Source: Algoriphagus kandeliae | GTDB taxonomy: Bacteria; Bacteroidota; Bacteroidia; Cytophagales; Cyclobacteriaceae | Direction of reading: 5' to 3' | Length of the DNA stretch: 64,000 nt | Assembly (NCBI RefSeq): GCF_004571135.1 | Contig: NZ_SPSB01000001.1 | Span: 682,001 to 746,000, forward strand | Part shown: positions 35,943 through 45,588 of the stretch, one piece after another | How positions within the stretch are numbered: position 1 is the first letter of the stretch | Layout of the letters: each line of letters opens with the position of its first letter | The notes under the pieces: model-generated | What the model saw: only the letters and a program-made list of their open reading frames with translations | The model's database searches: none | What the model was told of the DNA's origin: nothing | Translations under genes and position numbers: made by a program

Positions 35943-36016
35943 TAGCGAGGACGGGAGTTGAACCCGTGACCTCAGGGTTATGAATCCTGCGCTCTAACCA
36001 ACTGAGCTACCTCGCC
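35943..36016 (-). tRNA. tRNA-Met (anticodon CAT)
   Basis: A 74-nt cloverleaf. The acceptor pairs GGCGAGG with CCTCGCT (G1-T72 wobble), then discriminator A; CCA is not encoded. The D-arm is AGCTCAGTTGGTTAGAGC, and the anticodon loop TTCATAA has CAT. The T-arm has GGGTTCAACTCCC. In the anticodon stem, A31 faces C39, a mismatch where most related tRNAs pair. CAT could also mean initiator or lysidine-modified Ile tRNA, but the overall sequence is that of elongator Met. Confidence 0.9.
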
Positions 36017-36148
36017 AGAATATCTTAAGATTTTTTTGGTATTGATATTTCAAATTAATGCCTATATTAAAACACCAACGATCAATACTTCTTTTGACGC
36101 TGGAAACGTATTTTCCAACCCTGTAAACCTCCCTTCCGAATGGGAATG

Positions 36149-36180
36149 CAAATATGAGACCTTGTATTATTAAATGCAAG
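36149..36180 (-). promoter_or_regulatory. Candidate promoter of tRNA-Met
   Basis: On the minus strand TTG (36179-36177) is followed after 20 bases by CATATTTG (one mismatch to TAnnTTTG). The leader before the tRNA would be about 125 nt. Confidence 0.5.
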
Positions 36181-36230
36181 TTGGCGTTCTTTAAAAAAAT
36201 GAAAATTTCACCCAGGTAATTTTAGAAATC

Positions 36231-36626
36231 ATGGTTAAAAATAAGTTTGTCGCTGATTATCAAATCAATGCTTCGAAAAAAATTCTTTTTCATTATATCA
36301 GCACTGCAAGTGGTTTAGAAGAGTGGTTTGCCGATGAAGTCAAAATCAATGAGGATAAAGTCTATATTTTTGAATTTGACAATGAAGAACATTATGCTCG
36401 AATGGCTTCAATTCGGAATAATTCCCATGTAAAATTTGAGTTTTTTGATCCTAACAATCCCGATGAAGAAGATCATTCCTATATAGAATTCAAGTTGGAG
36501 GAAAATGAATTGACACAGACGCTTTTCCTAAAAGTCATTGACTATTCAGACGGATACGATGATGAAGAGCTCGAAGCGATTTGGGATGGGCTGATTGGAA
36601 AACTAAAAGAAATTATTGGTGGTTAA
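36231..36626 (+). CDS. START-like (SRPBCC) domain protein
   Basis: A 131-residue protein whose first part, KNKFVADYQINASKKILFHYISTASGLEEWFADEV, matches the AHSA1/START-like fold seen in Bacteroidota START_2 proteins; the Leu-Glu-Glu-Trp-Phe-Ala motif is characteristic. The acidic stretch FDPNNPDEEDHSYIEF and the C-terminal helix complete the helix-grip fold. Such proteins bind small hydrophobic ligands or act as co-factors; the ligand is unknown. It lies 68 bp before the LptF/G-like permease gene. Confidence 0.82.
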   Translation: MVKNKFVADYQINASKKILFHYISTASGLEEWFADEVKINEDKVYIFEFDNEEHYARMASIRNNSHVKFEFFDPNNPDEEDHSYIEFKLEENELTQTLFLKVIDYSDGYDDEELEAIWDGLIGKLKEIIGG

Positions 36627-36694
36627 TTGCTGAGGATTCACCAACTTTGATCCATGATTCTCGTAGCCTTCTTCAGAAGGTGAACTGAGTTTGT

Positions 36695-38485
36695 ATGAAG
36701 AAGTTAGATAAACTTATTTTGGGCTCTTTTATAGGGCCATTTTTATTGACCTTCGTGGTAGTTGACTTTATTCTTTTGATAGTCAACATGCTGAAGTATT
36801 TCGATGAAATTTTTGGCAAAGGGCTAAGCTTTTGGATTTATGCCGAACTGATTGGCTACTTTGTGGTCAGTATTTCTCCTATGGCTTTGCCATTGGCGGT
36901 ATTGCTTTCCAGTCTGATGACTTTTGGAAACTTGGGAGAGCATTTTGAGTTGACCGCCATAAAAAGCAGTGGGATTTCATTAGTTCGTGCCTTAAGACCA
37001 ATCGGAATATTTACAGTCGTTCTTGTTTTTCTAGCTTATTTATCCAACAATTACCTTGTCCCAAGGGTAAACCTCAAAACCTTTAGTTTGCTGTATGATA
37101 TCCGGATGAAATCTCCGGCATTGGATATTCGGGAGGGTATATTTTATGCTGGTATTCCAGGATATAGTATCAAGGTCAACAAAAAGATAGGAGACAATGA
37201 TTTGAAGGATATCATAATTTATAATCACAATGATATCCTTGGAAATTTAGATGTTACCATTGCTGATTCCGGCAGAATGGAAAAGTTTTTTAATGAAAAC
37301 TACATGAAGCTCACGCTTTATAATGGAATCAATTACAATGAATCCAGAGCGATGAGAGGTATTTCAGAAAAGCCTGTCGAGTTTCGAAGGACTACATTCG
37401 ATGAGAATGTGATCATTTTTGATATGGATGAATTTCAGCTCAATCGTACCCCTGAAGATTTATGGTCTACCAATAGAGCAATCAAGAATATTTCTGAAAT
37501 AAAGCTTGGTCTCGATTCGATCTACACGCTTGTTAATGATCAGCGATACCTGACATACCAAACTGCTGCTGGAATCTATCCATTTTATACAAAGAACAGA
37601 AAATTAGAGCCTGTTGAACAAATTCAGGAAAGAAAGGCTCAAGATGATTCTCTCCGTGCAGAAAAAGCCCGGATAGAAAGGGCAAAACAGGATTCTGTGC
37701 TGGAAGCAAAAAATTTATTGAAGAGGGATAGTACTGTTCTCCAAGTTGAAGCTCCAGAAACTCGTTTAATAGTTACTGATTCCACCAAGTCCCTTGATGT
37801 AAAAGCATCTGCTACGCTCTCCAAAAGTGATTCGATTTTCCAACTAAAACAGCTAAGCAGATCTAGGATTCAAGATTCAATCGCTGAAATAGATGAAGAG
37901 GAATTTGTAGATAATCCTGTTGAAGATGAGGTGGGGGAGCAAAGATTGGCTCCAAGCTTGACTCCATTATCCAAAGACGAAAGAGCCGCGATAGATTCTA
38001 TCGTATTTAAAAGGGGCTATCGATCGAATGCTATCACGATGGCTTTAAACAATGCTCGAAACTTGAAGAATAATTTTAATCAGAAAAAAGTCCAAATTGA
38101 GGGCTTTGAAAGGGAATATCGTCGATTTGAAATTGCTTGGCATCAGAAGTATACACAGGCCTTTGCTTGTTTTGTTATGTTTTTGATCGGCGCTCCACTC
38201 GGAGCTATAATTAAAAAGGGTGGATTAGGAATGCCTGTACTGGTTTCTATCATCTTCTTCATTGTTTATTATATGCTTACCATTACTGGAGAAAAATGGG
38301 CAAAAGAGGGAGTAACCGACCCGATTATTGGCACTTGGTTCTCATGTTTCATGCTTTTGCCTTTCGGATTATTTTTCCTAAAGCAGGCTAGGAAAGATGC
38401 CAGATTGTTTGAACCCGATTTCTACATTGAATGGTGGAAGGGGATGAGAAAGCGGATTGCATCCCGAAAAGCAAAAACAACTTGA
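36695..38485 (+). CDS. LptF/LptG-family permease with long periplasmic insert
   Basis: A 596-residue inner-membrane protein of the YjgP/YjgQ (LptF/LptG) family, the permease that extracts lipopolysaccharide for transport to the outer membrane. Three N-terminal membrane helices (about 12-120) and three C-terminal ones (about 490-580) flank a periplasmic region. In E. coli these proteins are about 360 residues; here the periplasmic segment is much larger, with a charged coiled-coil-like stretch at about 300-430 (Gln, Lys, Glu, Asp rich). Only one permease gene is here, so the partner may be encoded elsewhere. The long form is frequent in Bacteroidota. Confidence 0.86.
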   Translation: MKKLDKLILGSFIGPFLLTFVVVDFILLIVNMLKYFDEIFGKGLSFWIYAELIGYFVVSISPMALPLAVLLSSLMTFGNLGEHFELTAIKSSGISLVRALRPIGIFTVVLVFLAYLSNNYLVPRVNLKTFSLLYDIRMKSPALDIREGIFYAGIPGYSIKVNKKIGDNDLKDIIIYNHNDILGNLDVTIADSGRMEKFFNENYMKLTLYNGINYNESRAMRGISEKPVEFRRTTFDENVIIFDMDEFQLNRTPEDLWSTNRAIKNISEIKLGLDSIYTLVNDQRYLTYQTAAGIYPFYTKNRKLEPVEQIQERKAQDDSLRAEKARIERAKQDSVLEAKNLLKRDSTVLQVEAPETRLIVTDSTKSLDVKASATLSKSDSIFQLKQLSRSRIQDSIAEIDEEEFVDNPVEDEVGEQRLAPSLTPLSKDERAAIDSIVFKRGYRSNAITMALNNARNLKNNFNQKKVQIEGFEREYRRFEIAWHQKYTQAFACFVMFLIGAPLGAIIKKGGLGMPVLVSIIFFIVYYMLTITGEKWAKEGVTDPIIGTWFSCFMLLPFGLFFLKQARKDARLFEPDFYIEWWKGMRKRIASRKAKTT

Positions 38486-38510
38486 TGTTTTATTTTCAAA
38501 TTAATACCCT

Positions 38511-38518
38511 TACCTTTG
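38511..38518 (+). promoter_or_regulatory. -7 element of rpsO
   Basis: TACCTTTG matches TAnnTTTG exactly and lies 28 bp before the rpsO ATG. The -33 region is only T-rich. Confidence 0.55.
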
Positions 38519-38545
38519 TAGCTGTTTTAATTAATTTAGCTAAAC

Positions 38546-38821
38546 ATGTATTTAACATCAGAGAAAAAACAAGAGTTGTTTAAAAATCATGGACGGTTAA
38601 AATCTGAAACTGATACTGGATCACCAGAATCTCAGATTGCCCTCTTTACGCATCGAATCAAGCACCTAACGGAGCACTTGAAGCAAAACAAGAAAGATCA
38701 CTCTACAAGACTTGGTTTGTTGAAGTTGGTAGGTAAGCGAAGAAGCTTATTAGACTATCTCTACAAGAAAGACATCGAGCGATACAGAAGCATTATCGCC
38801 GAGCTAGGAATTCGAAAATAA
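38546..38821 (+). CDS. rpsO: 30S ribosomal protein S15
   Basis: A 91-residue protein with the S15 signature: [23 protein letters not shown], then [23 protein letters not shown]. It binds 16S rRNA in the platform. In many bacteria it also represses its own translation through a leader. Here a 10-bp palindrome (TTTAGCTAAA) sits one base before the start codon. The gene ends in a long stem terminator and precedes pnp, the usual rpsO-pnp order. Confidence 0.97.
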   Translation: MYLTSEKKQELFKNHGRLKSETDTGSPESQIALFTHRIKHLTEHLKQNKKDHSTRLGLLKLVGKRRSLLDYLYKKDIERYRSIIAELGIRK

Positions 38822-38825
38822 TCCT

Positions 38826-38857
38826 AAGTAAGGTTCTCCAAGTCGAGAACCTTACTT
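38826..38857 (+). terminator. Terminator or attenuator between rpsO and pnp
   Basis: A 13-bp perfect stem (AAGTAAGGTTCTC / GAGAACCTTACTT) with a 6-base loop, then a T-rich run. It would separate rpsO from pnp. Confidence 0.9.
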
Positions 38858-38918
38858 TTTTCTTTTTCAGCTGGACGCGTTTATTTTTAAAACAGAAGAA
38901 AAATCATTATCAATATTT

Positions 38919-41066
38919 ATGTTACCAAACTTAATCACCAAAACCATCACCCTAGAGGATGGTAGAGAAATTATTATCGAAACAGGTGCACTTGCTAAAC
39001 AAGCCGATGGTGCAGTTGTAGTGAAGTTGGGAAAGGCCATGCTCTTAGCTACAGTAGTATCCAAAAAAGAGGCTGGCGAAGGAGTTGACTTTTTACCCTT
39101 ATCTGTAGACTATCAAGAAAAGTTCGCAGCATCTGGAAAAATTCCAGGTGGCTTTTTGAAGCGAGAAGGAAGATTGTCAGATTACGAAATTTTAATTAGC
39201 CGTTTGGTCGATCGTGCAATACGTCCGATTTTCCCGGATGATTATCATGCCGACACCCAAGTTAATATTACCCTTATTTCATCCGATGAAAACGTACTGC
39301 CAGATGCATTGGCAGGATTGGCAGCATCCGCTGCTTTGTCTGTTTCGGATATTCCTTTCAATGGTCCTATTTCTGAAGTAAGAGTAGCGAAAATTGATGG
39401 AGAACTGGTAATTAATCCATCACCTTTGGAATTGGAGAAAGCTACACTTGAATTTATTGTAGCTGGTTCTTTGGATTACATCTTGATGGTAGAAGGAGAA
39501 GCTTCTGAAATTTCCGAAGACGAAATGGTTGAAGCCCTTCAGTTTGCCCATGAGGAAATCATCCGTCATTGCCAGGCTCAAGTTGAATTGACCAAACTGG
39601 TAGGTAAAGAAGAAAAAAGAGAATACAGTCATGAAAAGTCTGACCCAGCTTTGTATGAAAAAATGCGGTCAGAGCTTTATGATAAATTATATGAAGCTGT
39701 AGGCAAGCAAATCGCCAACAAATCTGAACGTTCGGCCCTAGTACAAGCCATCAAGGAAGAATTTGTGGCTAACCTTGGAGAAGAGCATGAGTTCGAAGCA
39801 AGCCTAATTGGACCTTATTTCCACAAGATTCATAAAGAGGCAGCACGAAATCTAACTTTGAATGAGAAGAAGCGATTGGACGGCCGAAAACTAGACGAAA
39901 TTCGTCCTATTTGGTCTGTAGTGGATTATCTTCCTTCCGCTCATGGATCGGCTGTATTCACAAGAGGTGAAACCCAATCTTTGACCACTTGTACCCTTGG
40001 TACCAAGATGGATGAAATGATGATTGATGGAGCTGTAATTTCTGGCTTTAATAAATTCTATTTGCATTACAATTTCCCTGGATTCTCAACAGGTGAGGTA
40101 AAACCAAACAGAGGTCCGGGTAGAAGAGAAGTAGGTCATGGTAATTTGGCTATGAGAGCTTTGAAAAAAGTTCTTCCGCCAGAAGAGGAAAACCCTTACA
40201 CTATCCGGATTGTATCTGATATTCTTGAGTCCAATGGATCTTCCTCCATGGCTACTGTTTGTGCCGGCTCTTTGGCATTGATGGATGCTGGAATTCAGAT
40301 TAAAGCTCCAGTTACAGGTATTGCAATGGGGATGATCTCTGATTCTTCAACTGGTAAATATTCCATTTTGAGTGATATTCTCGGAGATGAGGATCACCTG
40401 GGAGACATGGATTTCAAAGTAACCGGTACTGAAAAAGGAATCACTGCTTGTCAGATGGACTTGAAGGTAGAAGGCTTGGATTACAGTGTGTTGAAGGAAG
40501 CTTTGTATCAGGCAAAAGAGGGGAGACTTCACATTTTGCAAGAAATCTCCAAAACGTTGGCCGCTCCTAGACCTGATTTGAAACCTCATACTCCAAGATC
40601 TTTCACCATGATGATTCCTAAGGAATTGATAGGTGCAGTGATTGGACCAGGTGGAAAAGTAATTCAGGAAATTCAGAAAGATACTTCTACCACTATTGTG
40701 ATCGAGGAAGTAGATAATCAAGGAAAGATCAACATCTTCTCCGCAAATCAAGATAACCTTAACAAGGCACTATCTCGTATCAAGGCCATTGTTGCACAAC
40801 CTGAAATTGGGGAAGTGTATACCGGAAAAGTGAAAAATATTCAGCCATTTGGTGCATTTGTGGAATTTATGCCGGGTAAAGATGGTTTATTACATATCTC
40901 GGAGATTAAATGGGAGCGTCTTGAAAGCATGGATGGCGTTCTGGAGCCGGGAGAAGAAATCGTTGTGAAATTGATTGATATTGACAAAAAGACCGGGAAA
41001 TTTAAGCTTTCACGAAAGGTTCTTTTGCCTAAGCCAGAAAAAACTGGTGCGAAAAATCAAGAGTAA
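38919..41066 (+). CDS. pnp: Polynucleotide phosphorylase
   Basis: A 715-residue 3'-5' exoribonuclease of RNA decay. Two RNase PH domains (about 5-225 and 315-545), separated by a helical linker, are followed by KH (about 555-615, [17 protein letters not shown]) and S1 (about 620-700, [33 protein letters not shown]) domains. The catalytic second PH domain has [25 protein letters not shown] and the [14 protein letters not shown] segment. Length is normal. The start ATG follows an AT-rich leader. Confidence 0.98.
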   Translation: MLPNLITKTITLEDGREIIIETGALAKQADGAVVVKLGKAMLLATVVSKKEAGEGVDFLPLSVDYQEKFAASGKIPGGFLKREGRLSDYEILISRLVDRAIRPIFPDDYHADTQVNITLISSDENVLPDALAGLAASAALSVSDIPFNGPISEVRVAKIDGELVINPSPLELEKATLEFIVAGSLDYILMVEGEASEISEDEMVEALQFAHEEIIRHCQAQVELTKLVGKEEKREYSHEKSDPALYEKMRSELYDKLYEAVGKQIANKSERSALVQAIKEEFVANLGEEHEFEASLIGPYFHKIHKEAARNLTLNEKKRLDGRKLDEIRPIWSVVDYLPSAHGSAVFTRGETQSLTTCTLGTKMDEMMIDGAVISGFNKFYLHYNFPGFSTGEVKPNRGPGRREVGHGNLAMRALKKVLPPEEENPYTIRIVSDILESNGSSSMATVCAGSLALMDAGIQIKAPVTGIAMGMISDSSTGKYSILSDILGDEDHLGDMDFKVTGTEKGITACQMDLKVEGLDYSVLKEALYQAKEGRLHILQEISKTLAAPRPDLKPHTPRSFTMMIPKELIGAVIGPGGKVIQEIQKDTSTTIVIEEVDNQGKINIFSANQDNLNKALSRIKAIVAQPEIGEVYTGKVKNIQPFGAFVEFMPGKDGLLHISEIKWERLESMDGVLEPGEEIVVKLIDIDKKTGKFKLSRKVLLPKPEKTGAKNQE

Positions 41067-41122
41067 CCCCTGATTAATATTAATTTCATTATCTTAATTG
41101 AATTCAACCAATAATATTCTGA

Positions 41123-41986
41123 ATGAGGCAGCTGAAGATTAGCAAGCAGATTACCAATCGAGAGAGTCAGTCTCTTGATAAGTATCTGCAGGAGATTGGT
41201 AAAGTCGATCTCTTGACAGCAGACGAAGAAGTAGTTCTTGCCAAGCGAATCCGTGAAGGTGATCAATTGGCTTTGGAGAAATTAACCAAAGCTAACTTGC
41301 GATTTGTGGTTTCGGTGGCTAAACAGTATCAAAATCAAGGACTTTCATTGGGAGATTTGATCAATGAAGGAAACTTGGGTTTGATTAAAGCTGCTCAGCG
41401 TTTCGATGAGACGAGGGGATTTAAATTTATTTCCTACGCTGTATGGTGGATTCGTCAGTCCATTTTGCAAGCCCTTGCAGAGCAATCTCGAATCGTTAGA
41501 TTACCATTGAATAGGGTAGGTTCCCTCAATAAGATTTCCAAGACCTTTAGTGAATTGGAACAAAAATTTGAGCGTGAGCCATCTCCTGAAGAATTGGCAG
41601 AAGTTTTGGAAGTGACCGCTTCTGAGGTGGTTGATACCATGAAAATTTCCGGTCGTCATGTATCCATGGATGCACCTTTTGTTCAAGGTGAAGAAAATAG
41701 CCTTTTGGACGTGTTGGAAAACGATGGTGATGAAAAACCAGATGATGGTTTGATGACAGACTCCCTTCGTAAGGAAGTTCAAAGAGCTTTGTCAACGCTT
41801 ACTCAAAGAGAAGCAGATGTAATTACCCTTTACTTTGGATTGAACGGAGAGCATGCCATGACTCTAGAAGAAATAGGAGAGAAGTTCAATTTGACTCGAG
41901 AGCGTGTGCGACAAATCAAGGAAAAAGCTATTCGAAGACTAAGGCATACTTCAAGGAGCAAGACTCTCAAACCGTATTTAGGTTAA
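41123..41986 (+). CDS. rpoD: Primary RNA polymerase sigma factor
   Basis: A 287-residue sigma-70. Region 1.2 is present ([31 protein letters not shown]), region 2 contains [32 protein letters not shown] and [25 protein letters not shown], and region 4 ends with [31 protein letters not shown]. Region 1.1 and the large non-conserved insert of E. coli RpoD are absent, the usual Bacteroidota form. This polymerase recognises TTG/TAnnTTTG promoters, in agreement with those seen in this window. It is 56 bp downstream of pnp. Confidence 0.97.
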   Translation: MRQLKISKQITNRESQSLDKYLQEIGKVDLLTADEEVVLAKRIREGDQLALEKLTKANLRFVVSVAKQYQNQGLSLGDLINEGNLGLIKAAQRFDETRGFKFISYAVWWIRQSILQALAEQSRIVRLPLNRVGSLNKISKTFSELEQKFEREPSPEELAEVLEVTASEVVDTMKISGRHVSMDAPFVQGEENSLLDVLENDGDEKPDDGLMTDSLRKEVQRALSTLTQREADVITLYFGLNGEHAMTLEEIGEKFNLTRERVRQIKEKAIRRLRHTSRSKTLKPYLG

Positions 41987-41993
41987 TAATTAG

Positions 41994-42013
41994 AAAGGGG
42001 TTTAGGCCCCTTT
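41994..42013 (+). terminator. Terminator after rpoD
   Basis: AAAGGGG / CCCCTTT stem with a TTTAGG loop, then T-rich sequence. Confidence 0.85.
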
Positions 42014-42054
42014 TTCTTTTTAAACTTTAATTTTCAAAAATGATATGAGTCACA

Positions 42055-42083
42055 TTTGGGAATTTTAACAGTCCCTAATTTTG
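42055..42083 (+). promoter_or_regulatory. Promoter of trxB
   Basis: TTTG at 42055-42058, 17 bases, then TAATTTTG at 42076-42083 match the Bacteroidota consensus. The gene begins about 50 bp later. Confidence 0.6.
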
Positions 42084-42132
42084 TTGGCTTAAAGGAAATG
42101 TGAAAATTTAACGTTCTTAATTTCATTTGAAG

Positions 42133-43077
42133 ATGAATCAAGATTTAGAAAAAGTAAAAGTTCTGATTATTGGATCAGGACCAGCAGGTTATACAGCAGC
42201 TATTTATGCCTCCAGAGCCGGATTAAAGCCGGTTTTGTATACCGGCGGGCAGCCGGGAGGTCAATTGACAATCACTACGGATGTAGAAAACTATCCAGGA
42301 TACCCTGAGGGAATTATGGGGCCTGAAATGATGGAGGATTTTCGAAAGCAAGCAGAGCGATTTGGTGCGCAGATTCGTTATGGAGTGGTAACAAAGGTTG
42401 ACTTCAATCAAAAACCACATTTAATTACAGTAGATGATTCAGTGCAGTTATTAGCAGAGACTGTTATTATTTCTACCGGAGCATCAGCCAAGTGGCTTGG
42501 AATTGAAAGCGAAACCAGATTAAACGGAAGAGGAGTTTCTGCTTGCGCAGTTTGTGATGGTTTCTTTTTCCGAGGACAGGATGTTGCAATTGTAGGTGCT
42601 GGAGATACGGCTTGTGAAGAAGCCTCGTACTTATCTAACATTTGTAACAAGGTGTACATGCTTGTACGAAGAGATGAGATGCGAGCATCTCAGATTATGC
42701 AGAAAAGGGTCTTAAATAATCCGAAAATCGAAGTGCTTTGGAACACTGAGACTGAAGAAATCCTGGGCGATCAAGAAGTCAAAGGTGTACGCGTAGTCAA
42801 TAATAAAACCCAAGAAAAACGAGATTTGGAAATTTCTGGCTTCTTTGTTGCTATTGGTCACCAGCCAAACACCGAGGTATTCAAAGACTTCATTCATATG
42901 GATGAAGCTGGATATATTAAAACCATTCCTGGAACTACCAAAACCAATGTAGAAGGTGTGTTTGCCTGTGGAGATGCTCAAGATAATGTGTATCGTCAGG
43001 CAGTCACAGCTGCAGGAACAGGCTGTATGGCCGCTCTGGATGCAGAGCGATATTTAGCTGAAATGGAAATTCATTAA
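42133..43077 (+). CDS. trxB: Thioredoxin reductase
   Basis: A 314-residue NADPH-dependent flavoenzyme that reduces thioredoxin. The FAD motif IIGSGPAGYTAAIYASRAG is near residues 12-30, the redox pair CAVC near residues 138-141 (SACAVCDG), and the NADPH motif VGAGDTACEEASYL near 155-168. The C-terminal CGDAQDNVYRQAVTAAGTGCMAA closes the FAD site. I chose the ATG at 42133 over a TTG two codons earlier. It heads a run of genes with M23 peptidase and bshB1, both close downstream. Confidence 0.96.
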   Translation: MNQDLEKVKVLIIGSGPAGYTAAIYASRAGLKPVLYTGGQPGGQLTITTDVENYPGYPEGIMGPEMMEDFRKQAERFGAQIRYGVVTKVDFNQKPHLITVDDSVQLLAETVIISTGASAKWLGIESETRLNGRGVSACAVCDGFFFRGQDVAIVGAGDTACEEASYLSNICNKVYMLVRRDEMRASQIMQKRVLNNPKIEVLWNTETEEILGDQEVKGVRVVNNKTQEKRDLEISGFFVAIGHQPNTEVFKDFIHMDEAGYIKTIPGTTKTNVEGVFACGDAQDNVYRQAVTAAGTGCMAALDAERYLAEMEIH

Positions 43078-43084
43078 ATCATTC

Positions 43085-44125
43085 ATGAAGTATCTTCGAT
43101 TGATACTATTTATGGGAATTATGCTGAGCATTGGAATTACTAATTCCAATGCTCAAATTTTTCCTAAAATCATCAAAAAAGACCGCAATCAAACCCAAAT
43201 AGAGACTCAGGAGCGAAAGAACATTGAGTTAAGAGGATTTGATCAGGAATCTTATTTACGTACCCTTTCCTCGATTACCGATTCAATTATTTTTAAAAAC
43301 AATGTGAATTTGGGGAAAGCTAGATCCATTGTTTCTGAGGATCAAGATTACATGATTTGGGCACCTACCAACCGCCTTGCGAAAGTTTCGGAGCAAGTTT
43401 TAATTGATAGTATTTGGGTAACTGCCTATGAATACTATGCGACCTGGGATTCCAAAAAGGTTGACATTTATAACTTCGATATCAATAATTTTCAAGACAC
43501 AGTTAAGGTCAGATTATATGATCCATTTTTTGGCTATGATTGGAAAATGCCGTTAGAGAAAACACCTGTTACTTCCCGCTTTGGTTATCGTTGGAGGAGA
43601 TGGCATTATGGGACGGATTTGGACTTAATTACAGGAAATCCGGTTTATGCAGCCTTTGATGGGATTGTAAGAGTCAGATCCTATGATCGGTACGGGTATG
43701 GATATTTTGTAGTAGTAAGACATAAAAACGGCCTAGAGACTTTATATGGCCACCTTTCCAAAATATTGGTTGATGTAGGACAAGAAGTAAAAGCAGGAGA
43801 TCTACTCGGAAAAGGCGGTAGTACAGGCCGAAGTACAGGGTCTCATTTGCATTATGAATTACGCTATCGAGGTCTTGCTTTCGATCCCGAATTGGTCTAT
43901 GACTTTGATGAATCAAAAATTCTGAGTCAGGAATATTTAATTACCCCAGAAACCTTTTCTCACTTAGCAAAAGCAAGGCAACAAATTTACCATCGTGTTA
44001 AAAGAGGGGAAAACTTAAGTAGTATTGCTAGAAGATATGGGGTCTCTGTTGGAACCATTACCCGTCTAAATGGGATTTCTACTAGAAGTATATTACGAGT
44101 AGGTCAAAATCTAAGGATTCGATAA
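43085..44125 (+). CDS. M23 metallopeptidase with C-terminal LysM domain
   Basis: A 346-residue exported protein. The signal peptide is about residues 1-23 (ending SNAQ). The M23 (LytM) zinc endopeptidase core is at about residues 158-285: RFGYRWRRWHYGTDLDL (His and Asp zinc ligands) and the terminal HLHYELR. A LysM peptidoglycan-binding domain is at about 300-346 (HRVKRGENLSSIARRYGVSVGTITRLNG). It would cut peptide cross-links in the cell wall during growth or division. It lies 7 bp after trxB. Confidence 0.92.
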   Translation: MKYLRLILFMGIMLSIGITNSNAQIFPKIIKKDRNQTQIETQERKNIELRGFDQESYLRTLSSITDSIIFKNNVNLGKARSIVSEDQDYMIWAPTNRLAKVSEQVLIDSIWVTAYEYYATWDSKKVDIYNFDINNFQDTVKVRLYDPFFGYDWKMPLEKTPVTSRFGYRWRRWHYGTDLDLITGNPVYAAFDGIVRVRSYDRYGYGYFVVVRHKNGLETLYGHLSKILVDVGQEVKAGDLLGKGGSTGRSTGSHLHYELRYRGLAFDPELVYDFDESKILSQEYLITPETFSHLAKARQQIYHRVKRGENLSSIARRYGVSVGTITRLNGISTRSILRVGQNLRIR

Positions 44126-44126
44126 G

Positions 44127-44846
44127 ATGAACAAACTGGATATTTTAGTGATTGCAGCTCATCCTGATGATGCAGAATTGGGTTGCTCTGGTACTATTGC
44201 AGCACATGTTGCTAAGGGATATAAAGTTGGAATAGTCGATTTAACCCAAGGAGAAATGGGGACTCGAGGTACCCCTGAAACCCGAGTTAAAGAAGCAGCA
44301 GAAGCTTCTGAAATTCTGGGTTTATCTGCTAGGGAAAATATGGGATTTCAGGATGTGTATTTTCAGGATGACACCAGTCATCAACTTGCTTTGGTTAAGG
44401 TAATCCGAAAATATCAACCCGATATTGTTTTGGCGAATGCTGTGAGTGATCGCCACCCTGACCATGGAAAAGGTTCTTCATTGGCTTCTAAGGCTTGTTT
44501 TATGAGCGGTTTGAGAAAAATCGAAACTTCTCTAGAAGGAGAACTTCAGCAGCCTTGGAGACCGAAGTTTGTTTATCATTTTATCCAAAACAACTACATC
44601 GAACCGGATTTTGTAGTGGATATCACGGAATATTGGGATGTGAAAATCAAAAGTATTTTAGCCTTCAAATCTCAATTCTATGATCCGAATAGCAAAGAGC
44701 CTGAAAGCTTTATTTCAGATCCTGATTTTTTACCGTTTATCGAGGCAAGAGCACGCGAAATGGGGCATAAAATTCTAGCTACCTATGGTGAAGGATTTAC
44801 CGTGGAGCGAATGATGGGTGTTGATAATTTGTTTGATTTGAAATAA
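44127..44846 (+). CDS. bshB1: Bacillithiol biosynthesis deacetylase BshB1
   Basis: A 239-residue zinc deacetylase of the PIG-L/LmbE family. The first motif AAHPDDAELGCSGTI is at about residues 9-23 (His and two Asp zinc ligands); a second His is in DRHPDHGKGSSLA near residue 112. BshB1 removes the acetyl group from N-acetylglucosaminyl malate on the way to bacillithiol, the low-molecular-weight thiol found in many Bacteroidota. It begins 1 base after the M23 gene stop and follows trxB by two genes, so thiol functions cluster here. Confidence 0.92.
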   Translation: MNKLDILVIAAHPDDAELGCSGTIAAHVAKGYKVGIVDLTQGEMGTRGTPETRVKEAAEASEILGLSARENMGFQDVYFQDDTSHQLALVKVIRKYQPDIVLANAVSDRHPDHGKGSSLASKACFMSGLRKIETSLEGELQQPWRPKFVYHFIQNNYIEPDFVVDITEYWDVKIKSILAFKSQFYDPNSKEPESFISDPDFLPFIEARAREMGHKILATYGEGFTVERMMGVDNLFDLK

Positions 44847-45482
44847 TTAAGGGGCTAACCTAGATATGGTCCAGGTTCCTTCTTCATTTATTTCATAAAG
44901 GATTCGATCATGCAAACGGCTAGGTCTTCCTTGCCAAAATTCAATTTTATTGGGAATTACACGGAAGCCGCCCCAATGCGGGGGACGAGTCAAAGGTTTT
45001 GATTCGAATTCCTTTTTAAAATTTTCTAATTGTTTTTCTAAAAATTCCCGCGAATTTATCTTTTCACTTTGAGGGGATGCCCATGCGCCAATCTGCGAAC
45101 CTACAGGACGACTTGTAAAATATTCATCTGACTGCTCGTCGCTAATTACCTCTACGTCTCCTACAACACGAACCTGTCTTTCTAACTCCCCCCAATAGAA
45201 GGTTAGGGCTGCTTTAGGGCTTTGTAGCAGCTCTCTTCCTTTTTCACTTTTATAATTTGTGAAAAAGACAAAACCATAATCCAATTCTTTTAAAAGTACA
45301 ATTCGTGCATTTGGGTATCCATCCGTGCCAAATGTCGAAAGGGTCATTGCATTGACTTCAAGTACTTTAGAACTGACAGCTTCTTGAAACCAGTTGTGAA
45401 ATTGAGTAAATGGATGTTCATTTACATCTTTGATTTCTAATGACTTAAGTGTGTATTCCTTACGTATCGATGCAATGTCCAT
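44847..45482 (-). CDS. pdxH: Pyridoxamine 5'-phosphate oxidase
   Basis: A 211-residue FMN enzyme that makes pyridoxal phosphate from the amine or alcohol form. Conserved regions are MTLSTFGTDGYPNARIVLLKELDYGFVFFTNYKSEKGRELLQSPKAALTFYWGELERQVRVVGDVE, SRPVGSQIGAWASPQS and FWQGRPSRLHDRILY, with the usual length. It is convergent with bshB1, whose stop directly abuts this stop. Confidence 0.96.
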   Translation of the reverse strand: MDIASIRKEYTLKSLEIKDVNEHPFTQFHNWFQEAVSSKVLEVNAMTLSTFGTDGYPNARIVLLKELDYGFVFFTNYKSEKGRELLQSPKAALTFYWGELERQVRVVGDVEVISDEQSDEYFTSRPVGSQIGAWASPQSEKINSREFLEKQLENFKKEFESKPLTRPPHWGGFRVIPNKIEFWQGRPSRLHDRILYEINEEGTWTISRLAP

Positions 45483-45588
45483 AAAGTCTTGACTATTTAT
45501 TTTCTTTCGGAATAAAAGTACAATCAGTATTGCATTTATAAAATTTCAACCTATATTTTTCCTGAGTTTTATTCAATAATGTAGGCCA

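Noticed and set aside
35804-36016. Interpretation of the 35804-35893 sequence as a complete tRNA or tmRNA
   Set aside because: The 5' acceptor strand and D-arm are missing, and another complete tRNA gene intervenes before any possible 5' partner.
38535-38544. TTTAGCTAAA palindrome just before the rpsO start, resembling the metal-operon half-sites
   Set aside because: The arms have no 6-base spacer, and rpsO has no expected link to metal control. I treat it as coincidence or an S15-related site.
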